Shown here: positions 36,423-45,179 of the stretch, one piece after another | Numbering within the stretch: the first letter of the stretch is position 1 | Layout: each line of letters opens with the position of its first letter | DNA from: UBA10649 sp963842725 | GTDB taxonomy: Bacteria > Actinomycetota > Actinomycetes > S36-B12 | Reading direction: 5' to 3' | DNA: 64,000 bases | Assembly (NCBI GenBank): GCA_963842725.1 | Contig: CAWJHN010000003.1 | Coordinates: forward strand, 62,001 to 126,000 | Notes under the pieces: model-generated | Databases searched by the model: none | What the model saw: only the letters and a program-made list of their open reading frames with translations | What the model was told of the DNA's origin: nothing | Program-made: the position numbers and the translations under genes

Positions 36423-37217
36423 TCAGCTGGGACCTGCCACGTCGTAGGCGATTGACCTCAGCACGAATCGCCCGTACCGGAACGCACCCTCCGGATAGTC
36501 GTACACCGCGTCGCCCGATCGGGGCAGCCACCTGCCGTCGATGTCGTGGTACTCGCCGATCGGCGTGCGCCACGTGGCGTTTCTCAGCGAGCCGTCATTC
36601 TGAGCAGCTGGGCGATCCTCGGACGAGAAGTCGACGAGCTCGTCCCGCTCGTTGAACTGCAGGATCGCGGAAACCGCGTGCGGTCCGTTCGTGAAGTCGA
36701 CCCGCACCCCGTACTCGTCGATGGGCGTCCACGCGAGGCGTCGGTCGATGAGGGATGCGGGCGCAAGGACGCACATGTCGTTCAGCACCGTCACGGTCTC
36801 CGCCCGGCTGATCACCGGCCCCTCGTGCGACACCGTGTCGACCAACGACGCCACGCGCACCGTGAAGGTGGCCGACTCCTTCGCGTAGACGTGCAGGGCG
36901 CGCACCGGCAGGCCGAGCATGCGGGCGCTCATCAGGAAGATCCGCGCGGGTCGGTCGAAGAAGTTGTACTGGACTGATGGCGCCGTCATGGGGCTTGCGT
37001 CGGGCGACCGCCACATCAGCGCGTCGAACTCGACCCGCACGTTGCGCACCCTGGGCCGGCCCACCGCGCCCGAGCGCCGCACGAAGCGCTGGACGACGTC
37101 GGGCAGGTGGGCGAGGTCCGCCTCCTGGAGGATCTCGGCCGGCCGCAGGGGCTGGGCGTCGAACTCGGCGACCGCACGCCGGTCGAAACGGGTTCGCAGG
37201 GATCGTGGTTCGCGCAT
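36423..37217 (-). CDS. DUF6544-like protein
   Basis: 264 residues from the ATG at 37217. It has the conserved layout of a family annotated as DUF6544: LPDVVQRFVRRSGAVGRPRV near residue 35, a FFDRPARIFLMSARMLGLPVRALHVY segment, then DFSSEDRP and a C-terminal WRTPIGEYHDIDGRWLPRSGDAVYDYPEGAFRYGRF region (pieces cited only as markers). Function unknown. It lies 8 bp after the MarR gene, so it is probably co-transcribed and controlled by it. Confidence 0.75.
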   Translation of the reverse strand: MREPRSLRTRFDRRAVAEFDAQPLRPAEILQEADLAHLPDVVQRFVRRSGAVGRPRVRNVRVEFDALMWRSPDASPMTAPSVQYNFFDRPARIFLMSARMLGLPVRALHVYAKESATFTVRVASLVDTVSHEGPVISRAETVTVLNDMCVLAPASLIDRRLAWTPIDEYGVRVDFTNGPHAVSAILQFNERDELVDFSSEDRPAAQNDGSLRNATWRTPIGEYHDIDGRWLPRSGDAVYDYPEGAFRYGRFVLRSIAYDVAGPS

Positions 37218-37225
37218 GACCTGCC

Positions 37226-37699
37226 TCACTCGGGGTTCTCGGATGCTATGACGGACAGACTTGCTGTCCAGCGCCGAAGGATGCCGCTCAGCGACTCGAT
37301 CTCCGCATCGGTCAGCCCCGTAAGGGCCTCCGCCAGCAGGTCGACTCCACGCGCCCGCATCGCGGGCTCGTCGAACAGGCGCACCCGCTCCGTCAGCTCG
37401 AGCCGCGTGACGCGCCCGTCGGCGGCGTCCGGTACGAGTCTGAGGAACCCACGCGCCTGCAGCCCCAGGGCCACCTGCTTGACGTTCTGCCGCGAGGTCC
37501 CGTATCGCCGTGCAGCCTCGCTCAGCGAGGGGGTCTGGCCGGGGAAGGCCCGCGAGAGCACCCCCAGGAGCAGCCACTGCCGGGTCGACAGCCCCAGCGG
37601 TGCCAGGGCGCGATCGGCCCGGCGCGTCAGGTGCGCGGTCGCGACGAACATGGATCCGAAGACCTCCGCCCGGCGGGCCAGCGCTTCCTCATCGGTCAT
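37226..37699 (-). CDS. MarR family transcriptional regulator
   Basis: 157 residues. The winged helix-turn-helix is seen around residues 36-95: LGLSTRQWLLLGVL, SLSEAARRYGTSRQNVKQVALGLQARGFL and the wing DAADGRVTRLELTERV. The DxR wing motif is present. MarR proteins are usually ligand-responsive repressors of their own operon. An AT-rich inverted repeat lies just upstream at 37704. It likely controls itself and the DUF6544 gene. Confidence 0.92.
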   Translation of the reverse strand: MTDEEALARRAEVFGSMFVATAHLTRRADRALAPLGLSTRQWLLLGVLSRAFPGQTPSLSEAARRYGTSRQNVKQVALGLQARGFLRLVPDAADGRVTRLELTERVRLFDEPAMRARGVDLLAEALTGLTDAEIESLSGILRRWTASLSVIASENPE

Positions 37700-37703
37700 A
37701 TCC

Positions 37704-37715
37704 GTAATGTATTAC
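37704..37715. promoter_or_regulatory. Candidate MarR operator
   Basis: GTAAT-GT-ATTAC, an inverted repeat five bases upstream of the MarR start, in a markedly AT-rich patch. Its position over the promoter and start fits autorepression. Confidence 0.5.
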
Positions 37716-37813
37716 CTATTCTCGCCGCACGCGCGGCGAGGGACTCGCGACCCTTCTGCCGGGAACGTTCCGGCGCTACCCTGTGCTCGACGCGGCCTGC
37801 CGATCAGGGGGTG

Positions 37814-38446
37814 ATGACCGTGCGCGGAGCCTTGCAGATCGGCCGTGGCCTGGTCATGGGACTGGCCATCGTCGCGATCGCGGGCGCCTTCCATGCGGCC
37901 GCCGGCGGCCCCGTGCACCTCTCCTCGCCCCTCGTGCTCCTCATGGTCGTGCTGTCGTTCGCGATCGCCGTGCTGCTCTCGGCGCGGGAGTGGACGCTCC
38001 CCCGGCTGATCGTCGTCCTCGGGATCGCCCAGGTCCTGATCCACCTCGGACTCCAGTTCGCACCGGAGCACTCGGTCGCACCGGACGCCGCCTCGAGCGT
38101 GGACATGGCGGGCATGGACATGGCAGGGATGGCCACGTCCCCCTCGACGCCCCCCGACGGCTCGTGGACCGATGGCCTGGGCATGCTGCTGGCACACGCG
38201 CTCGCCGTGCTCGTCACGGCACTCGTCCTGCGTCGGGGGGAGACCTGGCTGCTCGGACTGGTGGCGGCGCTCACGCGCACGCTGCACGGTCCACGCCCAT
38301 GGATGCTGCGGCCCATCCCGGCCGCTCCCGTGGTGGCAACCGTCGCATCGGCGCCGTCTGCCGAGCGCTCCCTGCTCTTCACGACCTGCCTGGCACGCAG
38401 GGGCCCGCCGTGGGCGTGGGACCCGACGGCCGGGTCGGTCGCATAG
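37814..38446 (+). CDS. Hypothetical membrane protein with Met/Asp-rich loop
   Basis: 210 residues from the ATG at 37814 (a GTG one codon earlier is possible). Four hydrophobic helices lie near residues 10-30, 36-55, 62-80 and 120-140. Between helices three and four a short loop repeats DMAGMDMAGMA, a Met/Asp pattern seen in copper-associated proteins. No recognised domain. The C-terminus has a single Cys (TTCLARRG). A metal-related role is only a guess. Confidence 0.65.
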   Translation: MTVRGALQIGRGLVMGLAIVAIAGAFHAAAGGPVHLSSPLVLLMVVLSFAIAVLLSAREWTLPRLIVVLGIAQVLIHLGLQFAPEHSVAPDAASSVDMAGMDMAGMATSPSTPPDGSWTDGLGMLLAHALAVLVTALVLRRGETWLLGLVAALTRTLHGPRPWMLRPIPAAPVVATVASAPSAERSLLFTTCLARRGPPWAWDPTAGSVA

Positions 38447-38505
38447 GAGCGGGGACAACCCCGAGACGTTCCCACCTGCCTGCGCGACCGACGGCCGCGG
38501 TCCGA

Positions 38506-39366
38506 CTACTGCGCCGGATCCTCGGGGATCCGGCAGGCATCACCCTGCAGGCTCGTCCAGGTCTTCGGCCCCACGAGGCCGTCGACCTCGAGGCCTGCGT
38601 CCGCCTGATAGGCCCGCACCGCCGCCTTGCTCGCAGGCCCGTACCGTCCGTCCACCGGCCCCGGCTCGTAGCCGATCTGCACCAGCGCCACCTGAAGCAC
38701 CGTGGTCGCGTACGCGTCCGAGCTCGCCCGGGTCACCTTGTCGATGCTCTCGGGATCCGTCGTGCACAGGTAGCCCATTGCATCGTCGACAACCTGCGCG
38801 GTGATGACCGGTGCCGGCTCGCCGCTCGGCGCCACGTCGGCCTTCGAGGCCGGACGCAGCCGGCAGTCCGCGGCCGAGCCATCGGGCTCCAGGAAGCCCA
38901 GGCAGCCTGGATCCAGGCCGATCTGCGCATCCGCGGCATCCCCGGGCAGCGAGAGAGTCCCCGGCTGCTGCGAGCCGTCGGGCCACGTCACCTTTAGTCG
39001 CTCGGGGCTCTTGACCCTGATGGTGATGAACTGCTGGCCGGTGACGGCACCATCGGTCGCGCGGTGGAAGAAGTGCGCGTCGTAGACCCCGGGCCTCGAG
39101 GTCTCCGTCAAGGTCAGGGCGTAGCCCGCACCGGTGCTGGCGAGGGCATCGGTCACCCACTCGAGCGGCAGCGCGACCTCGATCTCCGGCTCCTCCGGCG
39201 TCGCCGAGGGCACGGGAGAGGCCGTGACGACCTCCACGGGATTCACCGGTCGCGAGGATGAGCTCGACGCGGGCGTCGACGTGCAACCGGTCATCGTCAG
39301 GACCGCCGCGACGATGACGGGCGCGACCAGGGGCCGCCATCCGGTTCGCAATCGTCGACTCTGCAC
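38506..39366 (-). CDS. Lipoprotein with peptidoglycan-binding domain
   Basis: 286 residues from a GTG at 39366; a TTG at 39351 is an alternative. The N-terminus is a lipoprotein signal ending in lipobox LTMTGC. A Ser/Pro linker follows, then an unassigned middle region with three Cys. The C-terminal ~70 residues are a PG-binding-1 fold: LQVALVQIGYEPGPVDGRYGPASKAAVRAYQ, cited for its VDGRYGP and AVRAYQ markers, and VDGLVGPKTW. It should be held at the membrane and bind murein. Confidence 0.82.
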   Translation of the reverse strand: MQSRRLRTGWRPLVAPVIVAAVLTMTGCTSTPASSSSSRPVNPVEVVTASPVPSATPEEPEIEVALPLEWVTDALASTGAGYALTLTETSRPGVYDAHFFHRATDGAVTGQQFITIRVKSPERLKVTWPDGSQQPGTLSLPGDAADAQIGLDPGCLGFLEPDGSAADCRLRPASKADVAPSGEPAPVITAQVVDDAMGYLCTTDPESIDKVTRASSDAYATTVLQVALVQIGYEPGPVDGRYGPASKAAVRAYQADAGLEVDGLVGPKTWTSLQGDACRIPEDPAQ

Positions 39367-39458
39367 AACGACAGCGTCGCACGGCCGGCCGGCCCGAGCC
39401 GGTATTCGAGGCCGCAGTGGACGGTCCCGTCCCGGTCGTTCGCCCCCACCGCACAGCG

Positions 39459-39490
39459 CTCCGCCCGGCACGGGTGCGTGCCGGGCGGAG
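39459..39490 (-). terminator. Perfect 14-bp hairpin
   Basis: CTCCGCCCGGCACG, loop GGTG and the exact complement. It starts 16 bp downstream of the 39506 gene stop (minus strand) and probably ends its transcript. Confidence 0.75.
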
Positions 39491-39505
39491 GGAGTCCACC
39501 GTGAG

Positions 39506-39841
39506 TCAGCTGTGGGGAAGGGCGTCATCCGAACCACGGCCATGGCGCACATGACCGGGACCGTCGTCCGAACCACGACCGCGACGGTGACCGCTCGCGG
39601 AGTCGTCCGAACCACGACCGCGTCGGTGACCGCTGGTCGAGTCGTCCGAACCCACGAGGCGCAGTACGGAGTCATCGCCCACGTCGTGGCCGATCGGGTC
39701 GTCGGCGCCGTGCCCACCGCTGACGTGGCCGATCGGGTCGTCGGCGCCGTTTTTGGCGTGGGCGACGCTGGGGGCTGCCGTAACGAGTGCCGCGACGGCG
39801 ATGGCAATGGCGGCAGCGCGGATGGTTCGGGTCCTTGTCAT
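39506..39841 (-). CDS. Small secreted protein of 13-residue Asp/Gly/His repeats
   Basis: 111 residues from the ATG at 39841, with AGGAGG eight bases upstream. Residues 1-29 form a signal peptide ending VAHA. The mature part is about six 13-residue units: GADDPIGHVSGGH and GADDPIGHDVGDD first, then units of the type GSDDSTSGHRRGR. DNA repeats of exact 39-bp period underlie them (at 39563, 39602 and 39641; also 39686 and 39725). The Asp-Asp and His content suggests metal or phosphate binding, but there is no family I recognise. It is followed by a strong terminator. Confidence 0.7.
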   Translation of the reverse strand: MTRTRTIRAAAIAIAVAALVTAAPSVAHAKNGADDPIGHVSGGHGADDPIGHDVGDDSVLRLVGSDDSTSGHRRGRGSDDSASGHRRGRGSDDGPGHVRHGRGSDDALPHS

Positions 39842-39982
39842 GTCATGTCCTCCTGGTCTCAGGCCCGGCTCTCGGGGTTGGCTCCACCCTCGAGCCCCGG
39901 CGGTCCTGAGCGCCATTGGCGGATGGTCGTAGGGCCGGGCGAGACATACCGGCGTCGAGTACTACGACGACGAAGGCCGAAC

Positions 39983-40375
39983 TCAGCCCTTGACGTAGGA
40001 GAGCTTCTCGGCGACACGCCCGTCCGAGACCCGGAACAGGTCGATCCCGCGTACGTGCCCGGAGGTGCCGTCGCCGTCGATCCAGTCGAACCGCCACCGG
40101 CACACCACGCGATCACCCACCGCCAGCAGCTCCTCCGTGGTGAAGTGCGCGCTCGGGGAAGACAGGAAGAGGTCCTCCCATGCGCGCCGCACCTGAGCGG
40201 CCCCGTCGTGGCGGTCCCCGTCCGGCGGCATGGTTCCGTCGAAGACGCAGTCGTCCGTCATCAGGGCCATGACGGCATCGACGTCGTGGGCGTTGAAGGC
40301 CTGGTTGAACATGATGACGACGTCGATCGCAGCGGTCGGGGCGCTTTCGTTCATGCTGTTCTCCCGCAAGCTCAT
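39983..40375 (-). CDS. SnoaL-like / NTF2-fold protein
   Basis: 130 residues from an ATG overlapping the previous gene by 4 bp; an ATG at 40354 has an equally good GGGAG site. The pattern VVIMFNQAFNAHDVDAVMAL, DDCVFDG and WRFDWIDGDG..GHVRGIDLFRV is that of the SnoaL-like polyketide-cyclase/steroid-isomerase fold. Such small alpha-beta barrels carry many different activities. Co-transcribed with the TIGR03086-like gene. Confidence 0.88.
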   Translation of the reverse strand: MSLRENSMNESAPTAAIDVVIMFNQAFNAHDVDAVMALMTDDCVFDGTMPPDGDRHDGAAQVRRAWEDLFLSSPSAHFTTEELLAVGDRVVCRWRFDWIDGDGTSGHVRGIDLFRVSDGRVAEKLSYVKG

Positions 40376-40962
40376 GCCGTGCTCCCGAAGGAAGGGCTCC
40401 TCCCGAACGCGACCAGCAGCTGGTCCTGCTCATCAGCGTCGGCAGGCATGGAAGGCCGGGGTCCGATGACGCCACCCTGCCGGTAGACGTCCTCGTTCGC
40501 CGCGAACCACTGCGTGCACGCACCGACGAGTGCCTCGTCGAGGCGCGTGTCGAGGCCCGTCGCCGCCGCCAGATCCCAGGCGTGGATGAGGTGGTCGGCG
40601 AAAAGCTGCATCGTGTACTCGGATCCGGGCAGGTCGCCGAACGACAGGTGCACGGTCCGCGTCATCGCGCCGGGACCGCTGATCGCGACGATCGCGCCCG
40701 CCGCTGCCTCGTCCCACCTCTCCACTGGAGACACGCCGAGCTGGTCGCCCTCGAAGCGGTCGCCGACCTCAGCGATCGTCCGTCCGTCGAAGATCGGCAC
40801 CGCCCACAGGTCCTCGACGGCAAGGTGGTTGACGAGCACGCGGACATCCCAGCCCGGACACGGGGTGGGAGCCGACCAGAGGGCCGGGGGCACCGCATGC
40901 ACGCGGCGACCGAACTCGGCGGACGCACCGGAGAAGAGCGCAACAGGATCCAGAGTCCTCAT
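40372..40962 (-). CDS. TIGR03086-type metal-binding DinB-like protein
   Basis: 196 residues from the ATG at 40962. The start has the maleylpyruvate-isomerase N-terminal four-helix pattern: FGRRVHAVPPALWSAPTPCPGWDVRVLVNHL. A later DHLIHAWDLAAATG segment supplies the second and third His ligands. This matches the actinobacterial TIGR03086 family. Members are thought to be metal-dependent thiol-transfer enzymes (mycothiol-linked), but the substrate here is unknown. Followed by the SnoaL-like gene with an ATGA overlap. Confidence 0.87.
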   Translation of the reverse strand: MRTLDPVALFSGASAEFGRRVHAVPPALWSAPTPCPGWDVRVLVNHLAVEDLWAVPIFDGRTIAEVGDRFEGDQLGVSPVERWDEAAAGAIVAISGPGAMTRTVHLSFGDLPGSEYTMQLFADHLIHAWDLAAATGLDTRLDEALVGACTQWFAANEDVYRQGGVIGPRPSMPADADEQDQLLVAFGRSPSFGSTA

Positions 40963-41107
40963 CGCCCGGTCACCTCGCTCGTCGCATGACCCCCCGGAAA
41001 CGATGCCACGGATCGGGTCCGGCGTCGACTGCCTCACGGGTCGAGATGTCCCCGCCTCAGCAGAGCGGACGCCTCGCAGCGGACGCCCTGCCCGGTGGTC
41101 TTTGCCG

Positions 41108-41758
41108 CTAGTTCATCCGGAGGAGCGCCCGGTAGGCCTTGCTGAAGTCGGCGCTGACGAACGCCTCCCCACCCTCGGCGACCGCCAGGAGCTGCCAGAA
41201 GCCGGAGACGTCCTGGCCCGCCAGCGCGTCTCCGGCATCGGCGAGAGCCACGACGCCGAGGCGGAAGTAGTCCTTGTAGGCGGCCCGGACGCTTGCCATG
41301 GACTTGCGCAGCTTGCCCCGTTCGGACGACGTGGACCACATGGGCGCGTAGCGCTTCACGAACCAGGTGCAGGCGCGGTCGTAGCTCGGCGCGGTCCGGG
41401 CCGCCCAGGTGCGAAGGCTCGACGCCGCCACAGTGGCGCCGCCCACCAGTGCGGCCAACTCGACCTGGTCGTTCGGGTCGGACGACCCGATGAGCGGAGC
41501 CATGTCGTTCGCGAAGGTGCGCAGCTGGTTCGCGCTCCTGGCGAAGAAGTCCTCGAGTCGGTCCATGCTGTTCCGGTGGCCTCGGACCCCGGACATGAAC
41601 GCGTCGAAGTCATCCGGCTCGATCGACATGGCGATCGCTGCGGGCACATAGGCCTGCGCGGGTGCCGCCTGCGTGGATGCCGCCTGCGCGGCCGGCCCGA
41701 CGGACACGACGAGTGCCGTACTCAGGAAGATGGCGGTGATTCCGGGGATCCGTGACAT
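41108..41758 (-). CDS. Secreted hypothetical protein
   Basis: 216 residues from the ATG at 41758. Residues 1-27 form a signal peptide with the cleavage region AAQAAS. The mature part begins with an Ala/Gln/Pro stretch, then helices with DDFDAFMSGVRGHRNSMDRLEDFF and CTWFVKRY; one Cys. I recognise no domain. It lies between two unrelated genes on its own transcript. Confidence 0.65.
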   Translation of the reverse strand: MSRIPGITAIFLSTALVVSVGPAAQAASTQAAPAQAYVPAAIAMSIEPDDFDAFMSGVRGHRNSMDRLEDFFARSANQLRTFANDMAPLIGSSDPNDQVELAALVGGATVAASSLRTWAARTAPSYDRACTWFVKRYAPMWSTSSERGKLRKSMASVRAAYKDYFRLGVVALADAGDALAGQDVSGFWQLLAVAEGGEAFVSADFSKAYRALLRMN

Positions 41759-41988
41759 GGCGTACCTCCACGCTCGCAACCGCGACCCACTCACCAGCAA
41801 TGGTAGGCAGCGGCCGGCCCCGAAGACGTGCCGTAACCCGGCGGAATGCCCGCTCCCTCCGTGCCGCATCCGCAGTCCACGGAACGGACCCCAGATAAGA
41901 CGGCCACCATCACGACGCAGAAGCGTGGGAGGCCGTCAGACGTTGACTGAGTAATGAACTGAGCGCCTCGGAGTACGCGGGCCCGAAG

Positions 41989-42061
41989 TGCGCCCGAAGG
42001 GATTCGAACCCCCAACCTTCTGATCCGTAGTCAGATGCTCTATCCGTTGAGCTACGGGCGC
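41989..42061 (-). tRNA. tRNA-Arg (anticodon ACG)
   Basis: 73 bases with the seven-base acceptor stem GCGCCCG/CGGGCGC, a discriminator A, D-arm TAGCTCAACGGATAGAGCA, anticodon loop CTACGGA (ACG) and T-arm GGGGGTTCGAATCCC. The A34 of ACG is the substrate for TadA, encoded at 13875. No CCA in the gene. Confidence 0.97.
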
Positions 42062-42154
42062 ATGGTCGCAAGCGACCGACGGGAAGTCTAGCGGCCCTTC
42101 GGCTGAGGTACGAACCGGCTCCTCTCCCCGAAACCCGGCTGCGCCCGGACACGA

Positions 42155-42184
42155 CGATGGGGACGCCCAGAGGCGTCCCCATCG
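42155..42184 (-). terminator. Perfect 13-bp hairpin after tRNA-Ser(GCT)
   Basis: CGATGGGGACGCC, loop CAGA, GGCGTCCCCATCG. It lies seven bases beyond the tRNA 3' end on its strand and ends its transcript. Confidence 0.75.
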
Positions 42185-42190
42185 GCACGG

Positions 42191-42280
42191 CGGAGGCGGA
42201 GGGATTTGAACCCTCGATGGGCGTTAAACCCAAACCGCATTAGCAGTGCGGCGCCATAGACCGGACTAGGCGACGCCTCC
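42191..42280 (-). tRNA. tRNA-Ser (anticodon GCT)
   Basis: 90 bases with acceptor stem GGAGGCG/CGCCTCC and discriminator G, a long variable arm as in all serine tRNAs, anticodon loop CTGCTAA (GCT) and T-arm GAGGGTTCAAATCCCTC. Reads AGC and AGT codons. Confidence 0.97.
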
Positions 42281-42345
42281 ACGCCGCCCGGTTCCCCGAG
42301 CAGCCTGCAAAGAATACCGGCCCGGCGCACGGCAGAATGCACGGC

Positions 42346-43095
42346 ATGACGACTCTGGCAATCGACTGTGGCGGTGGCGGCATCAAGGGGTCAGTGCTCG
42401 ACGAGACCGGGACCATGCGCGCCCATCCGATCCGCGTGCCCACGCCCTACCCGCTGCCCACCAAGCTGTTCGTCAAGACTCTGGTCGACCTGGCGGGCCA
42501 GCTGCCGAAGGCGGAGCGCGCCACGGTCGGCCTGCCCGGCATGATCCGTCACGGTGTCGTCGTCACCACGCCGCACTACGTCACCAAGGCCGGCCCCCGC
42601 ACCCGCGTGCTGCCCGAGCTCGTCGAGCAGTGGGACGGCTTCGACGTGCAGACCGCGCTCGAGACGGCGTTCGGCATCCCGACCCGCGTGCTCAACGACG
42701 CGGAGGTGCACGGCGCCGGCGTGATCGCGGGCCAGGGCCTCGAGCTCGTGCTCACGCTGGGCACCGGCCTCGGCTGCGCCATCTTCGACGGGAGCCGCCT
42801 GGCACCGCACCTGGAGATGTCGCAGGCACCGATCCGGTGGGGGCTGTCGTACGACACCTATATCGGCGAGCACGAGCGGCGCCGGCTGGGCGACGCGCTG
42901 TGGTCGCGTCGCGTCGGTCGCGTCGTCGAGGGCCTGCGGCCGGTGTTCCTCTGGGATCGGCTCTACCTCGGAGGGGGCAACTCCCGGCACATCACGCCGC
43001 CGGTGCTGGCCAAGCTGGGCGACGACGTCGTCATCGTGCCCAACTCGGCGGCGCTCGTCGGCGGTGCCCGCGTCTGGCACCTGCTGATCGACTAG
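42346..43095 (+). CDS. ROK-type polyphosphate glucokinase-like kinase
   Basis: 249 residues from the ATG at 42346; an ATG at 42337 would add three residues. It starts TTLAIDCGGGGIKGSV (family phosphate-1 motif, with Cys and Gly where most have Ile/Ser). VLNDAEVHGAGV carries the catalytic Asp. The LTLGTGLGCAIF segment is the phosphate-2 motif. The short length fits the PpgK group, which uses polyphosphate or ATP to phosphorylate glucose. The classical zinc-binding motif of ROK regulators is absent, and there is no DNA-binding domain. Three bases before the EamA gene. Confidence 0.88.
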   Translation: MTTLAIDCGGGGIKGSVLDETGTMRAHPIRVPTPYPLPTKLFVKTLVDLAGQLPKAERATVGLPGMIRHGVVVTTPHYVTKAGPRTRVLPELVEQWDGFDVQTALETAFGIPTRVLNDAEVHGAGVIAGQGLELVLTLGTGLGCAIFDGSRLAPHLEMSQAPIRWGLSYDTYIGEHERRRLGDALWSRRVGRVVEGLRPVFLWDRLYLGGGNSRHITPPVLAKLGDDVVIVPNSAALVGGARVWHLLID

Positions 43096-43098
43096 GAG

Positions 43099-44097
43099 TT
43101 GAGCGCCCGCGTTCCCGCCACCACGACCCCGGCCTCGGCGCTTCGCGGACCCGGGGCCACCGGCGTGGCCATGTACCTCGTCGCCGCGTTCCTGTTCGCC
43201 CTCAACGGCGTCATCGCGAAGGACGCACTCAATGCGGGCCTGGACCCGATGCACCTCACGGAGCTGCGCAACGCCGGGGCGATGCTCGTGCTGCTCGCCT
43301 ACGTGTCGCTGCGCCACCGTGAGCGACTTCGCGTGACCCGACGCGAGCTGCCGTTCCTCGTGACGTACGGCGTCATCGCGTTCACCCTGGTGCAGTTCCT
43401 CTACTTCTTCACCATCTCGCGACTCCCGGTCGGCATCGGCACCCTGCTGGCGTTCCTCGCCCCCGTCGTGGTCGCCCTGTGGATGAAGTTCGCCCGGAGG
43501 CGGTCGGTCGGCAACCGGATCTGGCTGGCCATCGCGCTCACCATCATCGGCCTGGCCCTGGTGGCCCAGGTCTGGCAGGGCATGGCGTTCGACGCGCTCG
43601 GCGTGGCCGCCGGCCTGCTGCTCGCCATCGCGCTCGCCGCGTACTGGCTGCTGGGCGAGTCCGGGCAGCAGCACCGCGATGCCGTCTCCCTGACGATGTG
43701 GGGGTTCGTGTTCGCGACGGTCACGTGGTCGATCATCGCCCCGTGGTGGAGCTTCCCCTGGACGACGCTGACGCTGCCCACCGAGCCTCTGCTGCCGGGC
43801 TGGCCCGCGCTGCCCATCTGGCTGCTGATGCTGTGGGGCGTCCTGCTCGGGACGATCGCGCCGTTCCTCCTGGTCCTGGGCTCGCTGCGGCGGATCGGCG
43901 CTCAGCGAGCGGGCATTGTCGGCACGACCGAGCCGCTGTGGGCCGCGCTGATCGCGCTCCTGATGCTGGGTGAGACGTTCACGGCCGTGCAGGCCATCGG
44001 CGGCCTCGTGGTGCTGGCGGGCGTCGTCGTCGCGGAGACCTCTCGGTCAGGAGGCGTCGCGGTCACTCCGGGGGAATTTCCCCAGATCCACGAGTGA
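43099..44097 (+). CDS. EamA/DMT family transporter
   Basis: 332 residues from a TTG three bases after the glucokinase gene. Ten membrane helices in two EamA repeats: first repeat with ELRNAGAMLVLLAYVSLRHRERL and QFLYFFTISRLPVGIGTLLAFLAPV, second ending GIVGTTEPLWAALIALLMLGETFTAVQAIGG. Members export amino acids and other metabolites; the solute is unknown. The 3' end overlaps the convergent LacI gene by 35 bp. Confidence 0.92.
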   Translation: MSARVPATTTPASALRGPGATGVAMYLVAAFLFALNGVIAKDALNAGLDPMHLTELRNAGAMLVLLAYVSLRHRERLRVTRRELPFLVTYGVIAFTLVQFLYFFTISRLPVGIGTLLAFLAPVVVALWMKFARRRSVGNRIWLAIALTIIGLALVAQVWQGMAFDALGVAAGLLLAIALAAYWLLGESGQQHRDAVSLTMWGFVFATVTWSIIAPWWSFPWTTLTLPTEPLLPGWPALPIWLLMLWGVLLGTIAPFLLVLGSLRRIGAQRAGIVGTTEPLWAALIALLMLGETFTAVQAIGGLVVLAGVVVAETSRSGGVAVTPGEFPQIHE

Positions 44098-45115
44098 CCA
44101 GCCGCGACCGCACGACGTGCGTGGCGGTCGGCTCGTGCGAGTTCGCCATGCGACGGAACAGCAGCTCGGCGGCCAGGCGGCCAATGGCACGGGCGTCCTG
44201 AGCCACCACCGTGATCGCCGGTTCGAGCAGGTCCGCGAGCCCGAAGTCGTCGAAGCCGACCAGGGCCACGCGTCGCTGCAGGCCGTGCGCGCGGAGCGCA
44301 CGCACGGTTCCCATCGTGATGAGGTTCTGCCCGCTGAAGATCGCCGTCGGTACCTGCGGCAACCCCAGAAGCTCAGTGGCAATCGCCATGGCCTCATCGC
44401 TGTCCTGGGCACCATGGCGAACCCACTGCGGATCGACGACCGCGCCGGCCTCCGCCATGGCATCGACGTAGCCGCGATACCGGTCCTGCTCCGTCGTCAG
44501 CGTCGACTGGCCGCCGACGAAGGCGATCCGCCGGTGCCCCTGCCGGAGCAGGTGACGCACCCCTTCGGCCGACGCCTCCCGGTTGTCGGTGACGACCGCG
44601 TCGGTGTCGACACCGCGGGGCTCCCGGTCGATGCACACCATGGGCAGCCCGCTGCGCAGCTCGGTGGTCAGGTACCCCTGCTCCTGCGCCGTCGGAGCCA
44701 GGATCAGCCCATCGACCCTTCTCGATGCGAACGCCGCCACGAGGTCGCGCTCGAGGGCCGGATCGCGGTCGAGGCTGGCTGCGATCACGGCGACGCCGCG
44801 CTGGCGCGAGATCTCCTCCACGCCCCGATGGATCGAGGCGAAGAACTCGTTCGCGACGTCCTCCACGAGCAGCCCGATGGTGGCCGTGCGCTGGTCGGCG
44901 CGTCGAAGGTTGCTCGCGGTCAGGTTGGGCCGGTAGTCGAGCTGCTCGGCCGCGCGCCCGACGCGGGCCACCAGCTCCTCGCTCACGCCGGCCTCGCGGT
45001 TGACGACCCGGGACACCGTCTTGAGGCTCACCCCGGCCAGCGCGGCGACGTCGCGCATCGTGGCCCGGGATCGTGCTCCGCCGGCGCCGTCGATCGGGCT
45101 AGATAACGTTGTCAT
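44063..45115 (-). CDS. LacI family repressor of the sugar ABC operon
   Basis: 350 residues. The helix-turn-helix is at residues ~19-45, MRDVAALAGVSLKTVSRVVN, followed by a hinge ending NLTASNLRR. The rest is a periplasmic-binding-protein-like sensor domain. Its start codon lies within a GATAACGTTGTC site. A perfect copy GACAACGTTGTC lies 65 bp further, over the start region of the divergent importer operon. This is the standard layout for autoregulation and sugar-relieved repression of frcBCA-like genes. Confidence 0.95.
   Translation of the reverse strand: MTTLSSPIDGAGGARSRATMRDVAALAGVSLKTVSRVVNREAGVSEELVARVGRAAEQLDYRPNLTASNLRRADQRTATIGLLVEDVANEFFASIHRGVEEISRQRGVAVIAASLDRDPALERDLVAAFASRRVDGLILAPTAQEQGYLTTELRSGLPMVCIDREPRGVDTDAVVTDNREASAEGVRHLLRQGHRRIAFVGGQSTLTTEQDRYRGYVDAMAEAGAVVDPQWVRHGAQDSDEAMAIATELLGLPQVPTAIFSGQNLITMGTVRALRAHGLQRRVALVGFDDFGLADLLEPAITVVAQDARAIGRLAAELLFRRMANSHEPTATHVVRSRLVTRGSGEIPPE
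45102..45113. promoter_or_regulatory. LacI operator 1 (overlaps lacI start codon)
   Basis: GATAACGTTGTC, one mismatch from a perfect 12-base palindrome. It covers the LacI ATG and would repress the regulator's own gene. Confidence 0.7.
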
Positions 45116-45145
45116 TACGAAAGTGGAGTATTACAGACAAAGGGC

Positions 45146-45174
45146 TTGACGGTAAATGGCTTTGGCGCTACAAC
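45146..45174 (+). promoter_or_regulatory. Promoter of the sugar ABC operon
   Basis: -35 TTGACG (45146-45151) and -10 TACAAC (45169-45174), 17 bp apart. Operator 2 starts six bases after the -10, so bound repressor would block initiation or early elongation. Confidence 0.7.
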
Positions 45175-45179
45175 TTGCA

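Noticed and set aside
41759..41988. Possible small gene in the 230-bp gap before tRNA-Arg
   Set aside because: No ORF with a credible start or motif; I see nothing beyond promoter-sized sequence.
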